Below are positions 1 through 7,865 of a DNA stretch of 38,801 nt, in pieces. Under the pieces are notes generated by a model. It did no database searches. It was given only the letters and a program-made list of their open reading frames with translations, and was not told the origin of the DNA. The number at the start of each line of letters is the position of its first letter. Position 1 is the stretch's first letter. The translations under genes and the position numbers were made by a program. Source of the DNA: Paenibacillus sp. GTDB taxonomy: Bacteria > Bacillota > Bacilli > Paenibacillales > YIM-B00363. The stretch is from contig NZ_JAPSKE010000041.1 in assembly GCF_031177825.1 (NCBI RefSeq), forward strand, positions 1-38,801, given 5' to 3'.

Positions 1-106
1 TTTCCCTGCTTGAAGACCCCATGTAGACGACGTGGTTGATAGGTTCGGGGTGGAAGCGCGGCAACGCGTGGAGCTGACGAATACTAATCGGTCGAGGACT
101 TATCCA
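1..106 (+). rRNA. 23S ribosomal RNA, 3' end (partial)
   Basis: The first bases match the conserved 3' tail of bacterial 23S rRNA, ending in the signature TACTAATCGGTCGAGGACTT followed by a short pyrimidine-rich end. The gene enters from the left, so only the last hundred or so bases are present. The exact 3' end is estimated by comparison with Bacillus 23S. The 5S gene follows after about 100 bases with no tRNA between them. Confidence 0.93.
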
Positions 107-207
107 AATATTCGGATGAACATCTCAAGTTTCGCATCCAGTTTTCAGGGGGCAAGACTCCTTGAACGCAACAATTCGTTGTTTCTTGGCGGAAACAACA
201 CAATAGG

Positions 208-324
208 TTTGGTGATAATGGCGGAAGGGAACCACGCGTACCCATCCCGAACACGAACGTTAAGCCTTCCAGCGCCGATGGTACTTGGACCGCAGGGTCC
301 CGGGAGAGTAGGACGTCGCCAAGC
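208..324 (+). rRNA. 5S ribosomal RNA
   Basis: This 117-base stretch begins TTTGGTGATAATGGCGG and ends with GAGAGTAGGACGTCGCCAAGC. It contains the conserved segments CCGAACACG and GCGCCGATGGTA of Firmicute 5S rRNA, and its two ends pair to form the terminal helix. It closes the rRNA operon whose 23S end lies just upstream. Confidence 0.95.
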
Positions 325-336
325 CGAGAAGCAAAG

Positions 337-378
337 AACGCCTTCAGATCGAGCCATCGATCCGGAGGCGTTTTTTTC
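337..378 (+). terminator. rRNA operon terminator
   Basis: AACGCCT (337-343) pairs with AGGCGTT (366-372), and an inner GATCG/CGATC helix extends the stem. A run of seven T's ends at 377. It lies directly behind the 5S gene. Confidence 0.85.
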
Positions 379-457
379 GTATGCAACCATTCCAGTCTTT
401 ACGCCGTATTCCGATCGCGGGGGGCCTCCATAATAACCAACAGGAGGTGGGTCAGGA

Positions 458-1738
458 ATGATAAAATCTCGACCGTGGTTGATTTGTCTTCTACTCCTCG
501 CACTGGTTGCGGCCGGATGCGCGAACGGGTCCTCGACGGATCCGCTGCAGGATCGTCCGTTGAACGCGGCATCGATCGGTTCGGACGTTCGTCCGGGGGG
601 AAGCGGCGTACAGCATCCCCTTCCCAATGTAGAGCCCAAGGCGAACGCCGAAACAAAGAAAGCGGAACTCGCCGACCAACCGACGACCGAAACGCGCAAG
701 CCGAACGAAGCCCCGCAGACGAAAGCGCATGCAGTGCTGCCCGAGAAGAAACGCAGGGCAGACGTCAAGGGGGTCTATGTATCGCCGCACGCGCTGCATG
801 GGAAGCGATGGAGGAAAATCGAGAAGCTGCTGAAAGGTACGGAACTGAACACGTTGGTGATTGACGTTAAGAGCGACTACGGCAAATTGACGTATCCCTC
901 GAGGATCGACGCGGTGAAGGAGATCGACGCGGACGGCAGCGCGAAGATCGGCGATTTGGCCTCATATCTAACCCCCCTCAAAAAGAACGATACTTATCTA
1001 ATCGCACGCATCGTCACCTTCAAAGACCCTTACTTAGCCGCTAAGAAACCCGAATGGGCGATGAAGCGGAAAGACGGTTCCGTATGGCGCGATAAGCGAG
1101 GGGTCTCATGGGTCGATCCGTACAACGAACAGGTTTGGGAATACAATATCCGAATCGCGGAAGAGGCGATCTCGGCCGGGTTCGATGAAGTACAATTCGA
1201 CTACGTGAGATTCCCCGAGCAAGTCGGAACGGTCGATCGCGAAGTTTCCTTCCGCAACCCCGGCAACGAAACGAAGGACCAGATCATCCAACGATTTCTT
1301 CGGACGGCTACGCGGCGCGTGCATGAGGCGGGAGGGTTTACGTCGGCGGACGTCTTCGGATTAACGACGACGGCGAAAGACGGCATGGGCATCGGTCAGA
1401 AGTGGGAACTGCTGGCTCAGGAGGTAGACGCGATTTCGCCGATGGTGTATCCGTCCCATTACGCGAAGGGGAGCTACGGCGTGCAACACCCCGACTTGAA
1501 GCCCTACAAGATCGTGAAGGAAGCGATCGCGGACGCGAAGTCGCGGAACGAAGCGTTAGCGCGCAACCGTGAACAGGCCGCGGCGTTGCGCCCGTGGCTG
1601 CAGGATTTCACGGCGAAATGGGTGAAGCCGCATCAGACGTATCGGAGAGCCGAAGTTCAAGAACAGATTCAAGCATTGAAGGAATTAGGCATTAGACAAT
1701 ATCTTTTGTGGAATCCTAGCTCCAACTACTCGTTCTAG
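458..1738 (+). CDS. Lipoprotein with putative glycoside hydrolase domain (DUF4015 type)
   Basis: A 426-residue exported lipoprotein. A hydrophobic signal ends in the lipobox VAAGC with the lipid-bearing Cys21, followed by a charged, disordered linker to about residue 100. From about 105 onward (VKGVYVSPHAL, NTLVIDVKSDYG, FDEVQFDYVRFP, ISPMVYPSHY) it reads as the putative glycosyl hydrolase family DUF4015 (PF13200), a TIM-barrel fold. The acidic residues in EVQFDYVRFPE are the likely active-site acids. The ATG has an AGGAGGTGG site 8 bases upstream. Substrate is unknown; a cell-wall or exopolysaccharide glycan is an inference from its surface location. The gene ends just before the guaB promoter and appears to be its own unit. 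Confidence 0.8.
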   Translation: MIKSRPWLICLLLLALVAAGCANGSSTDPLQDRPLNAASIGSDVRPGGSGVQHPLPNVEPKANAETKKAELADQPTTETRKPNEAPQTKAHAVLPEKKRRADVKGVYVSPHALHGKRWRKIEKLLKGTELNTLVIDVKSDYGKLTYPSRIDAVKEIDADGSAKIGDLASYLTPLKKNDTYLIARIVTFKDPYLAAKKPEWAMKRKDGSVWRDKRGVSWVDPYNEQVWEYNIRIAEEAISAGFDEVQFDYVRFPEQVGTVDREVSFRNPGNETKDQIIQRFLRTATRRVHEAGGFTSADVFGLTTTAKDGMGIGQKWELLAQEVDAISPMVYPSHYAKGSYGVQHPDLKPYKIVKEAIADAKSRNEALARNREQAAALRPWLQDFTAKWVKPHQTYRRAEVQEQIQALKELGIRQYLLWNPSSNYSF

Positions 1739-1744
1739 CGTTCC

Positions 1745-1773
1745 TTGACCCTTATATTTGACTTTGATACTAT
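1745..1773 (+). promoter_or_regulatory. Sigma-A-like promoter of guaB
   Basis: TTGACC (1745-1750) and TACTAT (1768-1773) are 17 bases apart, just upstream of the guaB ribosome binding site. The site overlaps a longer open frame that begins at 1745, which argues that translation starts downstream at 1805. Confidence 0.55.
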
Positions 1774-1804
1774 TGGCTGTAATGAAAATCGAGGAGGGTC
1801 ACCC

Positions 1805-3265
1805 TTGACTTGGGAAAATAAATTTGCAAAAGAAGGTCTAACGTTCGACGACGTGCTGCTCGTGCCTCGCCGGTCCGACGTGTTGCCCCGGGAAGCGGAC
1901 GTATCGACGAAGCTGGGCCCGAACTTGCAATTAAACATTCCGCTGCTCAGCGCGGGCATGGATACGGTCACGGAGTCCAAGCTGGCGGTCGCGATCGCGC
2001 GCGAGGGCGGAATCGGCATCATTCATAAAAATATGTCCGTCGCCCAACAGGCGGAAGAGGTCGATCGGGTGAAGCGTTCGGAGAGCGGCGTCATTACGAA
2101 TCCGTTCTCGTTGACGCCGGATCATCATGTGTACGACGCCGAGGAATTGATGGGCAAGTTCCGGATTTCCGGCGTCCCGATCGTGGACGAGTCCAATAAG
2201 CTGGTAGGAATCCTGACGAATCGCGATCTTCGATTCGTGCACGACTACTCCATTAAGATCAGAGAAGTGATGACCCGGGAAAACCTGGTCACGGCGCCCG
2301 TCGGCACGACGCTGCAAGAAGCGGAGGGGATTCTCCAGAAGCACAAGATCGAGAAGCTCCCGCTCGTCGACGACGCGTACCAACTGAAGGGCCTGATCAC
2401 GATCAAGGATATCGAGAAGGCCATCCAATTTCCTCATGCCGCTAAGGACGCTCAAGGACGCCTTGTCGTCGGCGCGGCGGTCGGCATCAGCAAGGATACG
2501 TTCGAGCGCGCGGCGGCGCTGGTGGAGGCGGAGGTCGACGTTCTCGTCGTCGATTCCGCGCACGGTGCGCACGTAAACATCATCGAGACCGTCCGCAAGC
2601 TGCGCCAAGCGTACCCGAAGCTGCTCATCATCGCAGGCAACGTGGCAACGGCGGAAGCGACGCGCGAGTTGATCGAAGCCGGCGCTTCGGTCGTGAAGGT
2701 CGGCATCGGGCCGGGTTCGATCTGCACGACGCGGATCATCGCCGGCATCGGCGTACCGCAGGTGACGGCGATCTACGATTGCGCGAACGCGGCGCGGGAG
2801 TACAACGTACCGATCATCGCCGACGGCGGGATCAAGTACTCCGGCGACGTGACGAAGGCGATCGCGGCCGGCGCGAGCGCGGTCATGATCGGTTCGCTGT
2901 TCGCGGGAACGGAAGAGAGCCCGGGCGAGTCGGAAATTTTCCAAGGTCGTCGGTTCAAGGTGTACCGGGGCATGGGATCGATCGGCGCGATGAAAGAAGG
3001 CAGCAAGGATCGGTACTTCCAGGAGAACGAAAGCAAGCTCGTACCGGAAGGGATCGAAGGTCGCGTTCCGTATAAGGGGCCGCTGAAGGATACGATCCAC
3101 CAGTTGGTGGGCGGACTTCGATCCGGCATGGGCTACTGCGGCACGAAGACGATCGACGAGCTTCGTCTCGACACGCAATTCGTCAGAATTACAGGCGCGG
3201 GCCTTCGCGAGAGCCACCCGCACGACGTGCAAATCACGAAGGAAGCGCCGAACTACTCGTTTTAA
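1805..3265 (+). CDS. guaB: Inosine-5'-monophosphate dehydrogenase
   Basis: Converts IMP to XMP with NAD+, the committed step of guanine nucleotide synthesis in the cytoplasm. The chosen TTG start has GAGGAGGG 6 bases upstream and gives 486 residues, close to the 488 of Bacillus GuaB. The frame is open from 1745, but that region holds the promoter. The N-terminal barrel begins FAKEGLTFDDVLLVP. Two CBS domains (about 95-205) interrupt it, and the catalytic loop GPGSICTTR carries the nucleophile Cys307. The flap region with GYCGTKTIDEL and the C-terminal ITGAGLRESHPHDV are present. Position behind an rRNA operon and before dacA matches origin-proximal Bacillus order. A strong terminator follows, so it is probably monocistronic. 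Confidence 0.97.
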   Translation: MTWENKFAKEGLTFDDVLLVPRRSDVLPREADVSTKLGPNLQLNIPLLSAGMDTVTESKLAVAIAREGGIGIIHKNMSVAQQAEEVDRVKRSESGVITNPFSLTPDHHVYDAEELMGKFRISGVPIVDESNKLVGILTNRDLRFVHDYSIKIREVMTRENLVTAPVGTTLQEAEGILQKHKIEKLPLVDDAYQLKGLITIKDIEKAIQFPHAAKDAQGRLVVGAAVGISKDTFERAAALVEAEVDVLVVDSAHGAHVNIIETVRKLRQAYPKLLIIAGNVATAEATRELIEAGASVVKVGIGPGSICTTRIIAGIGVPQVTAIYDCANAAREYNVPIIADGGIKYSGDVTKAIAAGASAVMIGSLFAGTEESPGESEIFQGRRFKVYRGMGSIGAMKEGSKDRYFQENESKLVPEGIEGRVPYKGPLKDTIHQLVGGLRSGMGYCGTKTIDELRLDTQFVRITGAGLRESHPHDVQITKEAPNYSF

Positions 3266-3274
3266 TCGGCGATC

Positions 3275-3301
3275 GGGCGGGGCTTCGGCCTCGCCCTTTT
3301 T
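3275..3301 (+). terminator. guaB terminator
   Basis: GGGCGGGGC (3275-3283) pairs with GCCTCGCCC (3288-3296) around a TTCG tetraloop, with one G-U pair. Five T's follow. Confidence 0.88.
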
Positions 3302-3330
3302 CCATTATAACCCTTCGGGCTTTCGTCGCT

Positions 3331-3358
3331 TTGGTCGTCTCGGATCCTATGATACAAT
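3331..3358 (+). promoter_or_regulatory. Putative promoter of dacA
   Basis: TTGGTC (3331-3336) and TACAAT (3353-3358) are separated by 16 bases, between the guaB terminator and the dacA start. The -10 is good and the -35 moderate. Confidence 0.5.
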
Positions 3359-3394
3359 AAGGTAATGGAATTCTATTAAGACGGGTAAAGGGGA

Positions 3395-4699
3395 ATGAAT
3401 GAAGTGATGGTGACCAAGCGCAAACGTTTCGGCCGAGCGGCTGTGATTCTATCATGTGCGATACTAGCTCAGACGTTCTCTCCCTTCCTACATAACGCGA
3501 AGGCCGCGGAACAAGTCGATCTCGGGCTGAACGTGAACGCGGCGGTGTTGATGGATGCGGAAACCGGGCAAATCTTGTACGCGGAAAACGAGAACGAGCC
3601 CTATCAACCGGCCAGTATGACGAAGATGATGACCGAGTACTTAGTCATGGAAGAAATCGAGGCCGGCCGCATGACATGGGAAGACATGATCTTCACGACG
3701 GAGCATGCCGCGGACGCGATCGGCTCCGGGCAGCAGATGGCCGAAGGCGTCTCCTATCCGGCTAAGAAAGTGTTCGAGCTGCTGTCGATTTACTCGGGGA
3801 ACGACGCGGCGGTCGCGTTCGCCGATCATATCGGCGGCACGGAAGAGCAGTTCGCGAAGATGATGAACGAAACGGCGAAAAAGCTAGGCTTATCGTCCGG
3901 CACTTATTTCATTAATTCCACCGGTTTGTCACGCAGGGATATGGGGAAATATGCGCCGACCACGTTGGAAGGCGAGACGCTGTTAACGGCGTTGGACGCG
4001 GCGAAGCTGGCGCAAGCGATCGTCCTTGAGCATCCGGAGGTGTTGGAATTTACGAAGATTCCGACGCTGAAGTTTAACGAGGCGGATGCGAAGCCGATGG
4101 TCAACTGGAACTGGATGGTCGAGGGGAATAAAGACAACCCGAATTTTAGATCCTATGCTTATGATGGGTTGGACGGCTTGAAGACGGGCCACACGTCCGA
4201 TGCCGGTTATTGCTTCACGGGGACGGCAGAGCAAAACGGTATGCGGCTGATCAGCGTCGTCATGGGCGCCGAATCCGAGAAAGCGCGGTTCAACGAGACG
4301 CGCAAGCTGCTCGATTACGGCTTCAACAGCTTCGAGAAGCGCACGATTCTGTCCGCGAAGACGGAACTGCCGGATCTGAAGACCGTACACATTCCGAACG
4401 CATTGAATCAAGAGGTGCCGGTCGTCATCGGTCAAGGGATCGAGCTGATCGTGGGCAAGACGGAACAGGCGACGCCGCAATTGACGGCGAACGTGTACCC
4501 GGAGGATCAATTGAAGGCGCCGCTGAAGGCGGAGGATCAGGTAGGCACGGTGAAGGTCGTCTATGGGGACCGTACGATGGAGGTGCCGCTCATCGTTACG
4601 GAGGACGTCGAGAAGGCGGGCTGGTTCCGCATGCTGATGCGAGGCATCGGCGGATTCTTCTCAGGCTTGTTCGGGGGCATCGTGGGTCTTTTTAAATAA
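3395..4699 (+). CDS. dacA: D-alanyl-D-alanine carboxypeptidase (PBP5 type)
   Basis: A penicillin-binding protein that removes the terminal D-Ala from peptidoglycan stem peptides outside the membrane. Numbered from the ATG at 3395, a signal peptide ends near residue 38 (AKAAEQ). The active-site motifs are S74-M-T-K77, S134-G-N136 and K263-T-G265. A C-terminal beta domain is followed by an amphipathic membrane-binding helix (GWFRMLMRGIGGFFSGLFGG), as in PBP5. At 434 residues it is near the 443 of Bacillus DacA. The start is uncertain: the AAAGGGG site (3387-3393) touches the first ATG, so GTG at 3404 or ATG at 3407 in the same frame is better spaced. It sits in the conserved guaB-dacA-pdxS-pdxT-serS order. 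Confidence 0.95.
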   Translation: MNEVMVTKRKRFGRAAVILSCAILAQTFSPFLHNAKAAEQVDLGLNVNAAVLMDAETGQILYAENENEPYQPASMTKMMTEYLVMEEIEAGRMTWEDMIFTTEHAADAIGSGQQMAEGVSYPAKKVFELLSIYSGNDAAVAFADHIGGTEEQFAKMMNETAKKLGLSSGTYFINSTGLSRRDMGKYAPTTLEGETLLTALDAAKLAQAIVLEHPEVLEFTKIPTLKFNEADAKPMVNWNWMVEGNKDNPNFRSYAYDGLDGLKTGHTSDAGYCFTGTAEQNGMRLISVVMGAESEKARFNETRKLLDYGFNSFEKRTILSAKTELPDLKTVHIPNALNQEVPVVIGQGIELIVGKTEQATPQLTANVYPEDQLKAPLKAEDQVGTVKVVYGDRTMEVPLIVTEDVEKAGWFRMLMRGIGGFFSGLFGGIVGLFK

Positions 4700-4704
4700 G
4701 ACCC
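4684..4704 (+). terminator. Weak hairpin over the dacA stop codon
   Basis: GGGTCTT (4684-4690) pairs with AAGACCC (4698-4704), enclosing the stop codon. No T run follows, so termination is doubtful. It may only mark the 3' end of the message or limit read-through into pdxS. Confidence 0.3.
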
Positions 4705-4708
4705 ATTG

Positions 4709-4737
4709 TTGCTAAGCCTTGACGGAATGTGTAAAAT
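4709..4737 (+). promoter_or_regulatory. Putative promoter of pdxS
   Basis: TTGCTA (4709-4714) and TAAAAT (4732-4737) are 17 bases apart. A nearby TTGACG at 4719 is not correctly spaced to any -10, so the first pair is preferred. Confidence 0.45.
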
Positions 4738-4784
4738 ATAGTTTCAGTAATCATTGTTTCGGACATGAAGCGGAGGGCAAGGAA

Positions 4785-5669
4785 ATGGTGCAAACGGGAA
4801 CTTCTCGCGTTAAGCGGGGTATGGCTGAAATGCAAAAAGGCGGCGTCATCATGGACGTCATGAATGCGGAGCAAGCGAAGATCGCGGAAGCGGCCGGCGC
4901 ATCGGCGGTTATGGCGCTCGAGCGGGTTCCGGCGGACATTCGCGCCGCGGGCGGCGTCGCTCGGATGGCGGACCCGACGATCGTAGAGGAAGTGACCAAA
5001 GTCGTCTCCATTCCGGTCATGGCGAAAGCGCGGATCGGCCACTTCGTCGAAGCGAAGATCCTCGAGGCGCTCGGCGTCGACTATATCGACGAGAGCGAAG
5101 TATTGACGCCGGCCGACGAGGTATATCACATCAATAAGAACGACTTCACCGTACCGTTCGTGTGCGGCGCCCGCGACTTGGGCGAGGCGCTTCGCCGCAT
5201 CGGCGAAGGCGCATCGATGCTGCGGACGAAGGGCGAACCGGGAACGGGCAACATCGTCGAAGCGGTTCGGCATATGCGGATGATCCAAGCGCAAATTCGC
5301 AAGGTACAGAGCATGTCGAAGGACGAACTCATGGCCGAAGCGAAAAACCTCGGCGCTCCGTACGACCTGATCCTCTACGTGAACGAGAACGGCAAGCTGC
5401 CGGTGGTCAACTTCGCGGCGGGCGGCGTGGCGACGCCGGCGGATGCGGCGCTCATGATGCACCTCGGCGCGGACGGCGTCTTCGTCGGGTCCGGCATCTT
5501 CAAGTCCGACAATCCGGAGAAGTTCGCGAAGGCGATCGTCGAAGCGACGACGCATTACACGGACTACGGCTTGATCGCCGAGTTGTCCAAAAACTTGGGT
5601 ACGCCGATGAAGGGTATCGAAATTTCGAAGCTGGAATCGAATCAAAGAATGCAGGAGCGGGGTTGGTAA
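4785..5669 (+). CDS. pdxS: Pyridoxal 5'-phosphate synthase, synthase subunit PdxS
   Basis: Makes pyridoxal 5'-phosphate from ribose 5-phosphate, glyceraldehyde 3-phosphate and ammonia supplied by PdxT; the two proteins form a 12+12 complex in the cytoplasm. The ATG at 4785 has GGAGG 8 bases upstream and gives 294 residues, the exact length of Bacillus PdxS. An upstream in-frame ATG at 4719 lies in the promoter region and is rejected. Asp24 in VIMDVMN and Lys81 in VMAKARIGH match the catalytic residues. GEPGTGNIVEA and the phosphate-binding FAAGGVATPADAA are present. A terminator hairpin overlaps the last codons. Confidence 0.97.
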   Translation: MVQTGTSRVKRGMAEMQKGGVIMDVMNAEQAKIAEAAGASAVMALERVPADIRAAGGVARMADPTIVEEVTKVVSIPVMAKARIGHFVEAKILEALGVDYIDESEVLTPADEVYHINKNDFTVPFVCGARDLGEALRRIGEGASMLRTKGEPGTGNIVEAVRHMRMIQAQIRKVQSMSKDELMAEAKNLGAPYDLILYVNENGKLPVVNFAAGGVATPADAALMMHLGADGVFVGSGIFKSDNPEKFAKAIVEATTHYTDYGLIAELSKNLGTPMKGIEISKLESNQRMQERGW

Positions 5670-5684
5670 AACTCCCCGCTTTTT
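5656..5684 (+). terminator. Terminator between pdxS and pdxT
   Basis: AGCGGGG (5656-5662) pairs with CCCCGCT (5674-5680), followed by four T's. The left arm lies inside the last pdxS codons and the stop codon sits in the loop. It would cut pdxT expression relative to pdxS unless transcription restarts. Confidence 0.7.
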
Positions 5685-5691
5685 CTATATT
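5663..5691 (+). promoter_or_regulatory. Candidate pdxT promoter inside the pdxS terminator
   Basis: TTGGTA (5663-5668) and TATATT (5686-5691) are spaced by 17 bases. The -35 lies in the terminator loop and the -10 just past its T run. Matches to consensus are 4/6 and 5/6. Confidence 0.4.
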
Positions 5692-5718
5692 AGAACACGG
5701 ATAGCGAGGGGAGCGCCG

Positions 5719-6294
5719 ATGAACGTCGGAGTACTGGCGCTGCAGGGCGCGGTAGCGGAGCATATAAGAAGTATTGAAAGCTGCGGAGCGAAGGGCGTCG
5801 TCGTGAAGCGGACGGAGCAGCTGGACGAGCTGGACGGCTTGATCATCCCCGGCGGGGAGAGCACGACGATCGGCAAGCTGATGCGGACATACGGATTCTT
5901 GGACGCGATCCGGGACTTCTCCGCGAAGAAGAAGCCGATCTTCGGCACGTGCGCTGGCCTCATCGTGCTGGCGGAGCGCATCTCCGGCGAGGAGAGCGCG
6001 CACCTCGGTCTCATGGACATCACCGTGGCGCGCAACGCTTTCGGCCGTCAGCGGGAGAGCTTCGAGATCGATCTGGCCATGAAGGACTGGGACCGTCCGG
6101 TTCGCGCGGTGTTCATCCGAGCGCCGATCATCGAGAGCGCCGGGGCCGCGGTGGACGTCCTGGCGACGTACAGGGACGGCATCGTCGCGGTGCGGCAAGA
6201 ACATCTGCTCGGAGCGTCGTTCCATCCGGAGCTGACGGACGACAACAGCATGCATGCGTATTTTACGGAAATGATTCGGCAATACAGCGCTTAA
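5719..6294 (+). CDS. pdxT: Pyridoxal 5'-phosphate synthase, glutaminase subunit PdxT
   Basis: A class I glutamine amidotransferase that hydrolyses glutamine and channels ammonia to PdxS. The 191 residues contain the oxyanion region PGGESTTIGKL, nucleophile Cys78 in GTCAGL, and the His169-Pro-Glu171 pair in SFHPELTDD, so the catalytic triad is complete. Length is close to the 196 of Bacillus PdxT. The ATG has GAGGGGA about 6-10 bases upstream. It lies 49 bases after pdxS, across a hairpin that may separate the two transcription units, and 32 bases before serS. Confidence 0.96.
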   Translation: MNVGVLALQGAVAEHIRSIESCGAKGVVVKRTEQLDELDGLIIPGGESTTIGKLMRTYGFLDAIRDFSAKKKPIFGTCAGLIVLAERISGEESAHLGLMDITVARNAFGRQRESFEIDLAMKDWDRPVRAVFIRAPIIESAGAAVDVLATYRDGIVAVRQEHLLGASFHPELTDDNSMHAYFTEMIRQYSA

Positions 6295-6326
6295 GTTTCT
6301 CGTAGCCGTCTGAGGAGGTTGTAGTT

Positions 6327-7610
6327 GTGTTAGATATGAAGTTGCTTCGCAACGATTATGAGCGCGTGAAGCAAGCGCTGATCGCGCGCGGCGGCAAGGC
6401 GCTGCCCGAGCTCGAAGCGTTCACGTCGGTCGACGCCCGCCGTCGGGAGCTGCTCCAAGAGAGCGAGTCGCTGAAGAACCGCCGGAACACGGTATCGCAG
6501 GAAGTCGCGCGGAAGAAGAAAGCGGGAGAAGACGCCGAAGAATTGATCCTCGAGATGAGAGACGTATCCGATCGGATCAAGGCGCTGGACGACGAGACTA
6601 GAATCGTCGAGGAGCAGCTCGATGCGATTCTGATGTCGATTCCGAACGTGACCCACGAGAGCGTACCGGTCGGGTCTTCCGAAGAAGACAACGTGGAGGT
6701 GCGCCGCATCCTCGAGCCGCGAAGCTTCGATTTCGAGCCGAGGCCGCACTGGGATGTCGCCGCCGCGCTCGGCATCGTCGATACGGAAGCGGCGAGCAAG
6801 GTGACGGGGTCGCGGTTCGTTTTCTATAAGGGTCTTGGGGCTCGTCTGGAGCGGGCGTTGATCAACTTCATGCTCGACCTGCATACGGGCGAACACGGCT
6901 ACGAAGAGCTGACGCCGCCGATGATCGTGAACAGCGACAGTCTGCGCGGGACGGGGCAGCTTCCGAAGTTCGCGGAGGACGTATTCAAGCTGGAAGGACT
7001 CGATTACTTCTTGGTGCCGACGGCGGAAGTGCCGGTCACGAACTTCCACCGCGAAGAAATCTTGAATGCCGCCGACTTGCCGAAGTATTACACCGCCTAC
7101 AGCGCTTGCTTCCGTTCGGAAGCGGGATCGGCGGGACGCGATACGCGCGGCCTCATTCGGCTGCACCAGTTCCATAAGGTCGAGCTCATCAAGGTGACGA
7201 CGCCGGAAAGCTCGTACGAGGAGTTAGAGGCGATGACGGCGAACGCGGAGAAGGTGCTGCAGCGTCTCGGGCTGCCATACCGCGTTCTGGCGCTCTGCAC
7301 GGGCGATATCGGCTTCACCGCGGCCAAGACGTACGACCTCGAGGTATGGCTGCCGAGCGCGGGCATGTACCGCGAAATCTCGTCTTGCAGCAACACCGAA
7401 GACTTCCAGGCGCGGCGCGCGCAAATTCGGTTCCGCCGAGATGCCAAGTCCAAACCTGAATTCGTGCACACGCTCAACGGGTCGGGCCTCGCGATCGATC
7501 GGACGATCGCCGCGATCTTGGAAAATTATCAGCAGGAAGACGGCAGCGTCGTCATTCCGGAAGCGCTGGTGCCATATATGGGCGGAGCGACGGTTATTGC
7601 CAAGAAGTAA
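6327..7610 (+). CDS. serS: Seryl-tRNA synthetase
   Basis: Charges tRNA-Ser with serine. The protein has 427 residues (Bacillus 425). An N-terminal antiparallel coiled coil (about 27-100) grips the tRNA long variable arm, and a class II catalytic core follows. Motif 2 is CFRSEAGSAGRDTRGLIR and motif 3 runs through NGSGLAIDRTIAAILE. The GTG start has AGGAGG 8 bases upstream; a second ATG three codons later is less well placed. Only 32 bases separate it from pdxT, leaving no room for the T-box leader that precedes serS in Bacillus, so it is probably cotranscribed with pdxT. Its tRNA substrate gene lies 46 bases downstream. Confidence 0.97.
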   Translation: MLDMKLLRNDYERVKQALIARGGKALPELEAFTSVDARRRELLQESESLKNRRNTVSQEVARKKKAGEDAEELILEMRDVSDRIKALDDETRIVEEQLDAILMSIPNVTHESVPVGSSEEDNVEVRRILEPRSFDFEPRPHWDVAAALGIVDTEAASKVTGSRFVFYKGLGARLERALINFMLDLHTGEHGYEELTPPMIVNSDSLRGTGQLPKFAEDVFKLEGLDYFLVPTAEVPVTNFHREEILNAADLPKYYTAYSACFRSEAGSAGRDTRGLIRLHQFHKVELIKVTTPESSYEELEAMTANAEKVLQRLGLPYRVLALCTGDIGFTAAKTYDLEVWLPSAGMYREISSCSNTEDFQARRAQIRFRRDAKSKPEFVHTLNGSGLAIDRTIAAILENYQQEDGSVVIPEALVPYMGGATVIAKK

Positions 7611-7614
7611 GGCA

Positions 7615-7644
7615 TTGTAGCGACTAGGCGAAGTGTGATACAAT
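7615..7644 (+). promoter_or_regulatory. Promoter of tRNA-Ser
   Basis: TTGTAG (7615-7620), an 18-base spacer and TACAAT (7639-7644), with an extended -10 TG at 7636-7637. It ends 12 bases before the tRNA. Confidence 0.65.
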
Positions 7645-7656
7645 GCTGTTTATCGC

Positions 7657-7746
7657 GGAGAGGTGGTCGAGTGGTTTAAGGCAGCGGTCTTGAAAACCGC
7701 CGTAGTCGTGAGGCTACCGTGGGTTCGAATCCCACCCTCTCTGCCA
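7657..7746 (+). tRNA. tRNA-Ser (anticodon TGA)
   Basis: A 90-base tRNA with the long variable arm of the serine class. The acceptor is GGAGAGG with CCTCTCT (G1-U72 wobble), then G73 and an encoded CCA. The anticodon loop CTTGAAA (7689-7695) carries TGA at 7691-7693, closed by GCGGT/ACCGC. The T arm is GTGGG-TTCGAAT-CCCAC. The gene sits directly behind serS. Confidence 0.96.
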
Positions 7747-7767
7747 TAACCTACATAAGACGATGAA

Positions 7768-7799
7768 GGGAGCGGGCGACCGCTCTCTTTTTATTTTTA
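7768..7799 (+). terminator. Terminator after tRNA-Ser
   Basis: GGGAGCGG (7768-7775) pairs with CCGCTCTC (7780-7787) around a GCGA loop, with one G-U pair, followed by a T-rich tail. Confidence 0.85.
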
Positions 7800-7815
7800 T
7801 GGCAAAGGACCGCGC

Positions 7816-7845
7816 GCATATTTCCCCTCCGGAAATCGAATCTTA
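7816..7845 (+). promoter_or_regulatory. Sigma-G-like forespore promoter
   Basis: GCATA (7816-7820), exactly 18 bases, then AATCTTA (7839-7845). This fits the Bacillus sigma-G consensus GHATR-N18-CATXHTA with one mismatch. It lies 20 bases before the first gene of a three-gene unit ending in sspP, a spore protein gene expected to be forespore-expressed. Confidence 0.5.
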
Positions 7846-7865
7846 ACAAACGGAGGTGTGTCACC

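Noticed and set aside
32..433. 133-residue frame over the rRNA region
   Set aside because: It covers the 23S end, the 5S gene and the terminator, all clearly non-coding RNA.
1931..3232. 433-residue reverse-strand frame
   Set aside because: Antisense of guaB, dominated by Arg, Asp and His; no independent support.
4719..4784. Upstream extension of pdxS
   Set aside because: The longer start lacks a ribosome site and would extend past the 294-residue length of the family; GGAGG supports 4785.
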